DNA of 64,000 nt from an uncultured Pelagibacteraceae bacterium (GTDB lineage Bacteria > Pseudomonadota > Alphaproteobacteria > Pelagibacterales > Pelagibacteraceae). Shown piece after piece: positions 45,860-54,150 of this stretch. Numbering within the stretch: the first letter of the stretch is position 1; each line of letters opens with the position of its first letter. The position numbers were made by a program, and so were the translations under genes. The stretch is from the NCBI GenBank assembly GCA_902566775.1, contig CACFKF010000002.1, positions 1 through 64,000 of the forward strand, read 5' to 3'. The notes under the pieces were generated by a model. That model was given only the letters and a program-made list of their open reading frames with translations. It ran no database searches and had not been told where the DNA came from.

Positions 45860-47422
45860 GTGATTGAAAAAACAAATTTAGAAAAAACCAATGCCTGGCC
45901 ATTTATAGAGGCAAAAAAAATTTTAAAAGACAGAAAAGAATTTATAGAAAAAAAAGGTAAAATAATTTTACAGACAGGTTATGGCCCAAGTGGATTGCCC
46001 CACATAGGCACTTTTGGAGAAGTTGCAAGGACAACAATGGTTGTTAATGCATTAAATCATCTAACTGATTTACCAAAAGAAATAATTACTTTTTCTGATG
46101 ATTTAGATGGTTTAAGAAAAATACCAGACAATGTTCCAAAAAAAGAAATATTAAACAGCAATTTGCACAAACCTTTGACATCAATTCCAGATCCATTTGG
46201 GAAATATAAAAGTTTTGGAGAACATAATAATGAAATGCTAAAAAAATTTTTAAATAAATTTAATTTTAAATATAATTTTAAAAGTTCTAGTGAACTTTAT
46301 AAATCAGGATTTTTTAATCCAACTCTTAAATTAATTTTGGGACAATATCAGTCCATTGTTGAAATAATATTACCAACTCTGGGGAAGGAAAGACAAAAAA
46401 CTTATAGTCCTTTTTTGCCAATATGTCCGGAAACTGGAATTGTTTTAGAAATTCCAGTAATAGAAATCGACAAAAAAAATTCAAAAATTGTTTTTGATAA
46501 TAATGGCAAGAAACTCGAAACTAGTATTTTGGATGGAAATTGTAAATTACAATGGAAAGTTGATTGGGCTATGAGATGGTATGCACTTGATGTAGATTTT
46601 GAAATGTATGGAAAAGATTTAATCGAAAGCGCAATTTTATCAACTAAGATATTAAAAATATTAGGAAAAACTAATCCATCAGGATTTGCTTACGAGCTAT
46701 TTTTAGACGAGAAAGGAGAAAAAATTTCTAAATCAAAAGGAAATGGAATTACAATAGACCAGTGGTTAGAATATGCCTCTCCTGAAAGTTTGTCGCTTTT
46801 TATGTACCAAAACCCTAAAAGAGCAAAAAAATTATATAAAGAAATTGTCCCAAAGGCAGTTGATGAATATTTAGATTTTATAGAAAAAGGGAATAAACAA
46901 GAAGAATTAGAACTATTAATGAATCCTGTCTGGCATGTGCATAATGGCAAGATGCCAAAAGAAAAAATTATTATGACTTTTTCAATGCTTCTCAATTTAG
47001 TTGAGGCAAGCAACGCAGATTCAAAGGAACTCCTATGGAAATTTGTAAAAAAATATAAACATAACATATCAGAAAAAAACGTCCCTATTTTTGATAAACT
47101 TATTGGTTATGCGATTAAATATTTTAATGATGTAATTAAAAAAAATAAAAAATATAAAAAACCAAATGTTCAAGAAAAGAAAGCCCTTGAAGCATTAATA
47201 AGTGCTTTAGAAAAATGTAATGATAATATGCAACCCGAGGATATACAGACCCAAATTTATACTGTTGGAAAAGAAAATGGCTATAAAGAAAATTTGAGAG
47301 ATTGGTTTAAACTGATTTACGAAGTAGTTTTTGGAGATGAAAATGGTCCAAGGTTGGGTTTCTTTATTAGTTTTTTTGGAGTTAATGAGACAAAGCAATT
47401 AATAAACGATAAAATTAACTGA
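45860..47422 (+). CDS. lysS: Class I lysyl-tRNA synthetase
   Basis: TGYGPSGLPHIGTFGEVARTTMV (HIGH), DDLDGLRKIPDN, KISKSKG; GTG start. Confidence 0.93.
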   Translation: MIEKTNLEKTNAWPFIEAKKILKDRKEFIEKKGKIILQTGYGPSGLPHIGTFGEVARTTMVVNALNHLTDLPKEIITFSDDLDGLRKIPDNVPKKEILNSNLHKPLTSIPDPFGKYKSFGEHNNEMLKKFLNKFNFKYNFKSSSELYKSGFFNPTLKLILGQYQSIVEIILPTLGKERQKTYSPFLPICPETGIVLEIPVIEIDKKNSKIVFDNNGKKLETSILDGNCKLQWKVDWAMRWYALDVDFEMYGKDLIESAILSTKILKILGKTNPSGFAYELFLDEKGEKISKSKGNGITIDQWLEYASPESLSLFMYQNPKRAKKLYKEIVPKAVDEYLDFIEKGNKQEELELLMNPVWHVHNGKMPKEKIIMTFSMLLNLVEASNADSKELLWKFVKKYKHNISEKNVPIFDKLIGYAIKYFNDVIKKNKKYKKPNVQEKKALEALISALEKCNDNMQPEDIQTQIYTVGKENGYKENLRDWFKLIYEVVFGDENGPRLGFFISFFGVNETKQLINDKIN

Positions 47423-48462
47423 TGTTTTCTAAAATAAGATCTTTATTATTTAAACTAGATCCTGAATTAGCTCATACTTTAGCAATTAAAGCTTTAAAGT
47501 TTAATTACAAACCAATTGATAATATTAAAAAAGATAGCTCTATTGAAACTAGTGTATTTGGAAAAACAATTATTAATCCCATTGGTATAGCAGCAGGTTT
47601 TGATAAAGATGCTGAAGTTTATAATTCTTTATTTGGATTAGGTTTTGGTTTTGTAGAAGTGGGAACTATTACGCCTTTAAAACAATATGGAAATCCAAAA
47701 CCAAGAATATTTCGTTTAGAGGAAGACGAAGCATTAATTAATAGATTGGGTTTTAATAATTCTGGAGCCGATATAGTAAGTTCTAGAATTAGATTAAATA
47801 ATCCAAAAGGATTATTTGGAATAAATATTGGGCCTAATAAGGATACAAAAAATAGGTTAGAAGATTATTTAATTTGTTTACGCAAATTTAATGAACTTAG
47901 CGATTATTTAACAATAAATATTTCTTCACCAAATACTGAAAATTTAAGAAGTTTCCATAATCAAAATGAATTAGATGAATTATTAAATGCAATACAAGAA
48001 GAAAAACAGACTTTAAAATCTAAAATATTAATTGGAATAAAAATTTCGCCAGATATTGAAGAATCTAATATCGAAAAAATTTCTGAACTGCTTCTTAAAT
48101 ATAATATATTTGCAGTTATAATTTCAAATACTACAGATAGAAACAGGGAAAATTTAAAAAATATTAATAAACTCGAAAAAGGAGGGTTGTCTGGAAAACC
48201 TTTAGAAAAAAAATCTAACATATTAATTAATAAATTTTATAAAATTTTAAAACAAAAGGTAAAAATAATTGGCGTAGGAGGTGTTGACTCTGGCAAAAGT
48301 GCATATGAAAAAATTATTAATGGAGCTAGTTTAATTCAGTTATATACAGGCATGATATATAAAGGCCCAAATGTTGCTTCAATTATTAGTAATGAATTAA
48401 TAGATATTTTAAAAAAAGAAGGAATAAAAAATATATCAGAAGCAATAGGCACCAAAAATTAA
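47422..48462 (+). CDS. pyrD: Dihydroorotate dehydrogenase (class 2)
   Basis: NPIGIAAGFDKDAEVYN, FVEVGTITPLKQYGNPKPRIFRL, NISSPNTENLR, GVGGVDSGKSAYEKI. Confidence 0.96.
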   Translation: MFSKIRSLLFKLDPELAHTLAIKALKFNYKPIDNIKKDSSIETSVFGKTIINPIGIAAGFDKDAEVYNSLFGLGFGFVEVGTITPLKQYGNPKPRIFRLEEDEALINRLGFNNSGADIVSSRIRLNNPKGLFGINIGPNKDTKNRLEDYLICLRKFNELSDYLTINISSPNTENLRSFHNQNELDELLNAIQEEKQTLKSKILIGIKISPDIEESNIEKISELLLKYNIFAVIISNTTDRNRENLKNINKLEKGGLSGKPLEKKSNILINKFYKILKQKVKIIGVGGVDSGKSAYEKIINGASLIQLYTGMIYKGPNVASIISNELIDILKKEGIKNISEAIGTKN

Positions 48463-48464
48463 TC

Positions 48465-48493
48465 TTGACGGAGAAGTTTCGAGCGCCTATACA
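48465..48493 (+). promoter_or_regulatory. Predicted sigma70-type promoter for rpmB
   Basis: TTGACG (48465-48470), 17-nt spacer, TATACA (48488-48493); expected start site about 5-6 nt before the ATG. Confidence 0.65.
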
Positions 48494-48505
48494 GTCATTA
48501 ATTTT

Positions 48506-48787
48506 ATGTCTAAAAAATGTGAACTTACAGGAAAAATACCACTTAAGGGTCATAAAGTTAGTCACGCTAACAATAAGACTAAAAGAAAATTTTTACCAAA
48601 TCTTAAAAAAGTAAAATTTAAAAGTGAAATATTAAATAAAAGTCTTAGATTAAGAGTATCAAATGCTGCAGTAAGATCTGTAGACAAAAAAGGTAGTTTA
48701 GATCAGTATATAAAATCTGCTAAAACAAGACATTTATCTTTAAGGCTTAGAAAAATAAAAAAGTCTTTGCTTAACAAATCTGCGTAA
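48506..48787 (+). CDS. rpmB: 50S ribosomal protein L28
   Basis: MSKKCELTGKIPLKGHKVSHANNKTKRKFLPNLKKVKFKSE. Confidence 0.97.
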   Translation: MSKKCELTGKIPLKGHKVSHANNKTKRKFLPNLKKVKFKSEILNKSLRLRVSNAAVRSVDKKGSLDQYIKSAKTRHLSLRLRKIKKSLLNKSA

Positions 48788-49335
48788 TGAATCGTCTATT
48801 TCTTATCCTATCATTTTTGATGGGAGTGATCGTGTTAGGTTCAAATTATTTGGTTAAGTTTCCAGTTAAATACTATGGTTTAGAAGAAATATTAACTTAT
48901 GGAGCATTTAGTTACCCAATTGCTTTTTTAATTACAGATTTAGCTAATAGATCTTACGGCAAAACTATAGCTAGAAAAATTGTTTATATAGGATTTTTTA
49001 TAGGAGTTTCTTTTACTATTTTATTTTCAACAAATTTTTCAGAATTAATTTCGATAAGAATTGCTATTGGATCTGGCACAGCTTTTATAATTGCTCAGTT
49101 ATTAGATGTACAAATTTTTGATAAACTAAGAAGAAAAAAATGGTTTGTGGCTCCTTTAACATCTTCATTTATTGGATCTACTATTGATACTTTTTTATTC
49201 TTTTCAATTTCATTTTATGGAACTGAAATACCGTGGATTACTTTAGCACTAGGAGATTTAGTAATAAAAATTTTAGTAGCTTTTTTGATGTTAATACCTT
49301 TTAAGCTATTATTAGGAACTCTTAAAGCTGCTTAA
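48787..49335 (+). CDS. Queuosine precursor transporter family (VUT/YhhQ)
   Basis: SYPIAFLITDLANRSYGKTIARKIVYIGF; SSFIGSTIDTFLFFSISF. Confidence 0.85.
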   Translation: MNRLFLILSFLMGVIVLGSNYLVKFPVKYYGLEEILTYGAFSYPIAFLITDLANRSYGKTIARKIVYIGFFIGVSFTILFSTNFSELISIRIAIGSGTAFIIAQLLDVQIFDKLRRKKWFVAPLTSSFIGSTIDTFLFFSISFYGTEIPWITLALGDLVIKILVAFLMLIPFKLLLGTLKAA

Positions 49336-50205
49336 CAAAAATTTATAAGATAAAATTTTATAAGCTAATTTAGCCACCAAAAAATTGTAAGAATTAAATC
49401 CTTTAATTGGAGACAATTCATTTATATCAGCACCAACAATAATTGAATTTTTTGCCGCTATTCTTATAATATTTAATGTTTCATTCCAGAATAAACCTCC
49501 AGGTTCAGGTGTTCCAGTTGCGGGCATAATGCTAGAATCTAATCCGTCAACATCAAATGTTAGATAAACAATTTTATTTTTTATCATTTTCTTAAATTTG
49601 TTTAAATTCCACTTAGCTTTATCTTTTGCCCAAAATATTTTAATTCTAGAAGAATTTTTTTTTAGATATAGAATTTCGCTCTGAGATATATTTCTTATAC
49701 CAAAAGATATTACAGATACATTTTTATGATCAAGACATCTTCTAATTGCTGATGCATGTGAAAATTTTTCACCATTATAACTTTGCCTTAAATCCGCATG
49801 GGCATCAAAATGCAACAAGCATAATTTTTTATGTTTTTTAATAAATGGAGCAATGCATCCTGGTGTAATAGAGTGTTCTCCACCAAAAGTTATTGGAAAA
49901 AGTTTTTTATTTAAAATTTTTTCATTAATATCTGACATTTTTTTTAAAGCTATATTAATATTTTTGTTAATTTTAAATGGTTTTAGAGTTTTTATTCCAA
50001 TTTCTTTGTATGGTTCACAATTTAATTCTTCATCATACAGCTCTACTTGATGAGATGCTTTGATAATTTCTTTTGGTCCATTTTTTGTGCCTCCACCATA
50101 ACTAACAGTTTTTTCTAGACCAAAAGGAACAACAACCACCTTTTCTTTAAAATTAAATTTATTATCAATTCCAAGAAATCCTTTTTTATTTGATAAATAG
50201 TTCAA
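49312..50205 (-). CDS. speB: Agmatinase-family ureohydrolase
   Basis: Mn-binding motifs GGEHSITPG, LHFDAHADLR, TFDVDGLDSSIMPATGTPEPGG. Confidence 0.9.
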   Translation of the reverse strand: MNYLSNKKGFLGIDNKFNFKEKVVVVPFGLEKTVSYGGGTKNGPKEIIKASHQVELYDEELNCEPYKEIGIKTLKPFKINKNINIALKKMSDINEKILNKKLFPITFGGEHSITPGCIAPFIKKHKKLCLLHFDAHADLRQSYNGEKFSHASAIRRCLDHKNVSVISFGIRNISQSEILYLKKNSSRIKIFWAKDKAKWNLNKFKKMIKNKIVYLTFDVDGLDSSIMPATGTPEPGGLFWNETLNIIRIAAKNSIIVGADINELSPIKGFNSYNFLVAKLAYKILSYKFLLSSFKSS

Positions 50206-50208
50206 TTT

Positions 50209-51252
50209 TTATCCAAATATTTTTGAAAAGTTTTTTCTGATTCTTTTTTTCCAATTACTCTTGTGGTAGGCATCGCTTGTAATTAAAGGTAAAACACTTG
50301 TTGCTTCAGCAAAAACCATTTGTTCTTTAGTTATATCAACTTTACCCCATGAGCTTGCTTCTTTTAAAGTAGAACTACTACAAGCCCCATCTCTTGAATC
50401 AGCAACAGTTATTTGAATGGCATATTTATGCATACTTACATTTTTGCCTAAAAGTTCAGCACAAATAACAGTGTCTTGTATGAAATTTTTTGGAACACCT
50501 CCACCAATCATAAATAATCCAGAATCTTTTGATTTAATTTTTATTTCTGTAAGTTCACGAAACTCTCTTACCGAATCTATTGTTATATGTTTTTTAGGGT
50601 TTTTCTCTTGGTGCATTACTAAACCAAATCCTGCGCTAGAATCAGTAAAGGCTGGACAAAAAATTGGAACTCCATTGTCATAAGCAGTTTCAATCAAAGA
50701 ATTTTTTTTTTTGGCATTAGTTTTTAAGTATTTGCCTATTTCGTTAATAAATTCTCTTGAAGTGTAACTTCTTGGCTCTAATTTGTCTGCAATATCACAT
50801 ATCGTTTTGTCACACATTTGCAATTCATCTTCATCAATATATGTATCATATATTCTGTCGATATAATTTTTTCTTAATTCTGTATCATTTTGAAACTGCG
50901 AACCTTGATAATGTTTAAAACCAAGTGCTTCAAATAAATCCATATCAATAATTGAAGCTCCAGTAGCAACAACAGCATCTACCATATTATATTTAATCAT
51001 ATCTCTATAAACATGCATACATCCAGCAGCAGAAGTAGAGCCGGCTAAAGTTAGGAAAATTGTACAATTTTTGTCCTCAATCATTTGATTAAATATATTT
51101 GTAGCATTTGCAATTTCTCTTGAAACAAAAGACATTTTTGCCATAGAGGAGATTATTTTTCTTGCATCAAATGATGTAATATCTATGTGTTCGACTTCTT
51201 TATTAAGAAAATCTTTTTTGCTGTTATGACCTAGATTTTTTTTATCTGACAT
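50209..51252 (-). CDS. Deoxyhypusine synthase-like protein
   Basis: FLTLAGSTSAAGCMHVYRDMI; SLIETAYDNGVPIFCPAFTDSSAGF; EASSWGKVD (region of the DHS active-site Lys). Confidence 0.85.
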   Translation of the reverse strand: MSDKKNLGHNSKKDFLNKEVEHIDITSFDARKIISSMAKMSFVSREIANATNIFNQMIEDKNCTIFLTLAGSTSAAGCMHVYRDMIKYNMVDAVVATGASIIDMDLFEALGFKHYQGSQFQNDTELRKNYIDRIYDTYIDEDELQMCDKTICDIADKLEPRSYTSREFINEIGKYLKTNAKKKNSLIETAYDNGVPIFCPAFTDSSAGFGLVMHQEKNPKKHITIDSVREFRELTEIKIKSKDSGLFMIGGGVPKNFIQDTVICAELLGKNVSMHKYAIQITVADSRDGACSSSTLKEASSWGKVDITKEQMVFAEATSVLPLITSDAYHKSNWKKRIRKNFSKIFG

Positions 51253-52431
51253 TTAAGCAACAAGAAACTCTCTACTAGTTTCTTTGTTGTACATAGTCAT
51301 TATTGGATTATCTTCGACTTCATAAATTTCATCGGAATAAAAACCATTAAACTCTGTCCTAAAAGTTAAACCATACGCTCCAAGTTGACCTAATTCTATA
51401 TAATCATTTTCTTTAATATTATTTGGAAGGATAAAAGGACCTTTCATATAATCCATACCATCACAGGTAGGTCCATAAAAATCGAAAGAGGTTAATTTTT
51501 TTGATACTACTCTTCCATTTGTAATTAGACGAGAAGGATAAACTATATTTGGCACTCCAGCATCAAAAAGAGTTCCATATGTGCCATCATTAATATAAAG
51601 TTTTTGTTTCTTTCTCAAATTTACCCTAACAATTGTTGATCCACTTTCTGCTACTATTGCTCTTCCTGGTTCACAAAGAATTGTTGGCAATTTACTTAAT
51701 TTTAAATTTTTTAGACTCTTTTTAATTTCTTCGAAATAATTTTCCAAGGGCTGTGGAACTAAGTCAGGATATATTGTAGGAAAACCCCCACCTACATTTA
51801 TGTAGTCAGGAACTATTTTAGTTTTTTTAATTATATTTCCTATTTCTGTAATTCCTTTAACGTATGAAATCGGATGCATGCATTGAGATCCGACATGAAA
51901 ACTTAAACCAATTCTTTTAGCATACTGCTTAGTTAATCTTAGTAGACCATTAGCTTCTGAACTTAAAGCCCCAAATTTTTTTGATAAATCTACTTCAGCA
52001 TGTTCGTTTGAAACAAACACTCTCACAAATAATTCTAAATCTTTTGCATGATTTGTAGATTCAATAATTTTTATCAATTCATCTTTTGAATCTAATGCAA
52101 AAGTTTTAACCCCATATTTAAAATAAGCTTCATTTATGTCCTCTCGGCTTTTTACAGTATGCATGTATGAACACTTAGCAGTAGGGTTTATTTTTTTTAT
52201 ATCTTTAATTTCTTTTATTGAGGCTACATCAAAATCTTCAATTCCACTTTGTAAAATTATTTTTAATACTTCAGGGTTAGGATTAGTTTTTACGGCGTAT
52301 AATATTTTTCCTGGAAACAATTTTTGAAAAATTTTTGAGGCCACTTGTATCGACTTTTTCCTGATACAATAAACTGGCTTTACTGGTCTTAGTTGACTTA
52401 TTAGTTCGTCAACTGTTTTAAATTTTTGCAT
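51253..52431 (-). CDS. Ornithine/diamino-acid decarboxylase (alanine-racemase-fold PLP enzyme)
   Basis: LYAVKTNPNPEVL PLP-Lys motif, SFHVGSQC, NVGGGFP, EPGRAIVAESG, YGPTCDGMDYM. Confidence 0.88.
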   Translation of the reverse strand: MQKFKTVDELISQLRPVKPVYCIRKKSIQVASKIFQKLFPGKILYAVKTNPNPEVLKIILQSGIEDFDVASIKEIKDIKKINPTAKCSYMHTVKSREDINEAYFKYGVKTFALDSKDELIKIIESTNHAKDLELFVRVFVSNEHAEVDLSKKFGALSSEANGLLRLTKQYAKRIGLSFHVGSQCMHPISYVKGITEIGNIIKKTKIVPDYINVGGGFPTIYPDLVPQPLENYFEEIKKSLKNLKLSKLPTILCEPGRAIVAESGSTIVRVNLRKKQKLYINDGTYGTLFDAGVPNIVYPSRLITNGRVVSKKLTSFDFYGPTCDGMDYMKGPFILPNNIKENDYIELGQLGAYGLTFRTEFNGFYSDEIYEVEDNPIMTMYNKETSREFLVA

Positions 52432-52546
52432 TTCATATGCCCCCTAAAAAAATTTAACAAAAAAAATTTCTCAACAAATTATTGAAAAACTTTATATGAT
52501 TCAGCAGTTAAGGCAATAAATTATTAATGTAAAGTAAATAATTTGC

Positions 52547-52576
52547 TTGAAATGTGGAAAACAGTTACCATATGAT
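52547..52576 (+). promoter_or_regulatory. Predicted promoter for regA
   Basis: TTGAAA (52547-52552), 18-nt spacer, TATGAT (52571-52576); expected start site next to ATG 52584. Confidence 0.55.
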
Positions 52577-52583
52577 AACCATT

Positions 52584-53147
52584 ATGGCTGAGCCGGTTTC
52601 AATAAAAAACATCAAAGATTACAAGGAAAAATCGCTACTCATAGTTGATGATGACAATCCATTTAGGGAGAGACTTGCAAGAGCAATGGAAAAAAAAGGC
52701 TTTAGCGTAACTCAAGCGGTAGGTGTAAAAAAAGGCATAGAATCTTTAAAAATAATAAATCCCGCATTTGCTGTGGTTGATTTAAGGCTAAATGATGGAA
52801 ATGGACTTGAGGTTGTAAAAGAGATCCAAAATTTAAATAACAATAGCAAAATTATAATGCTTACAGGTTATGGAAATATTCCAACAGCTGTTGCTGCTAT
52901 AAAACATGGTGCGATCGATTATCTTGCAAAACCTGCTGATGCAGATGACGTAGAAAAAGCACTTTTAGCAGATCCAAAGTCTAAAGCACAACCTCCAGAA
53001 AATCCAATGACAGCTGATAGGGTAAAATGGGAGCACATTCATAGAGTATTTGAGTTATGCAATAGAAATGTATCTGAAACAGCCAGAAGACTGAAGATGC
53101 ACAGAAGAACTCTCCAAAGAATACTATCAAAAAGATCACCAAGATAG
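52584..53147 (+). CDS. regA: RegA/PrrA/ActR-type response regulator with Fis-type HTH
   Basis: SLLIVDDDNPFRERLARAMEKKGF, AVVDLRLNDGNGLEVV, DYLAKPADADDVEKAL, tail DRVKWEHIHRVFELCNRNVSETARRLKMHRRTLQRIL. ATG 52584 preferred over GTG 52554. Confidence 0.93.
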   Translation: MAEPVSIKNIKDYKEKSLLIVDDDNPFRERLARAMEKKGFSVTQAVGVKKGIESLKIINPAFAVVDLRLNDGNGLEVVKEIQNLNNNSKIIMLTGYGNIPTAVAAIKHGAIDYLAKPADADDVEKALLADPKSKAQPPENPMTADRVKWEHIHRVFELCNRNVSETARRLKMHRRTLQRILSKRSPR

Positions 53148-53166
53148 TTTTAGTATAAAATTTTAT

Positions 53167-54099
53167 CTATTGTTTATTAGTTACTCCTAAAAAAACATCT
53201 TCTAGATCACCTTCATCAGTTGATATATCTAGTATTTTTACATTATTATTATGTAATAAATTGATTATTTCTTCCATTTTTATTTTATTTTTTTCATATG
53301 AAAAACTAATCTCATTTTCTTTAAAAGATAAAACTTTTAGAGAGCCCAATTTATTATTGTCAATTTTGATAGGACTGTCCAATTTAAATGTGACTTTTTT
53401 TGTTTGAATTTTATTTAAAAGATTTTTAGTACTATCAAGAGCAACGAGATTTCCTTTGCTTAGTATTCCAATTCTGTTACACATTTTCTCAGCTTCTTCT
53501 ATATAATGTGTAGTTAATATTATTGTAACACCTTGGTTGTGTAGTAATTTTAAATTTTCCCAAAGATTTTTTCTTAGTTCAACATCTACTCCCGCAGTGG
53601 GTTCGTCTAAAATTACTATAGGAGGCTGGTGAACTAAAGATTTTGCTATCAATAATCTTCTTTTCATACCTCCGGATAAACTTCTAGCATAACTGTTAGC
53701 ATGCTTTTCAAGTGATACAAGTTTTAAGATTGTATCAGTAATTCTATCTTTTTTTTTAACTCCATAAAGACCCGCTTGTAAATCTAATTGTTTTTTAGGA
53801 GTAAAAAAAGGATCAAGATTGATTTCTTGAGGCACAATACCAATAGACGCACGAACTTGTCTTGGATTTTTATCAAGATCAAAACCCCATACATTAACTT
53901 TGCCAGAAGTTTTTACTACAATACCAGCCAAAATATTTATAAAAGTTGTTTTTCCTGCGCCGTTCGGACCTAGCAATCCAAAAATCTCACTTTTTTGCAC
54001 GTCTAAGTTTAAATTATTTATAGCATGTATTGGCTTGCCACTTTTTTTTGAATAAATTTTATTTAAATTTTTAACAGAAATTACGTTTTTTTTGTCCAT
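53167..54099 (-). CDS. ABC transporter ATP-binding protein (ABC-2/YadG type)
   Basis: GLLGPNGAGKTTFINIL Walker A, YARSLSGGMKRRLLIAKSL signature, VILDEPTAGVD Walker B. Confidence 0.93.
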   Translation of the reverse strand: MDKKNVISVKNLNKIYSKKSGKPIHAINNLNLDVQKSEIFGLLGPNGAGKTTFINILAGIVVKTSGKVNVWGFDLDKNPRQVRASIGIVPQEINLDPFFTPKKQLDLQAGLYGVKKKDRITDTILKLVSLEKHANSYARSLSGGMKRRLLIAKSLVHQPPIVILDEPTAGVDVELRKNLWENLKLLHNQGVTIILTTHYIEEAEKMCNRIGILSKGNLVALDSTKNLLNKIQTKKVTFKLDSPIKIDNNKLGSLKVLSFKENEISFSYEKNKIKMEEIINLLHNNNVKILDISTDEGDLEDVFLGVTNKQ

Positions 54100-54150
54100 A
54101 AGAAATTATACATTTATAACATTCGTGAGAATTAAGATAACATTATTTAA

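Noticed and set aside
53155-53166. ATAAAATTTTAT palindrome between regA and the ABC gene as a bidirectional terminator
   Set aside because: No GC-containing stem; such palindromes are expected by chance at this base composition.
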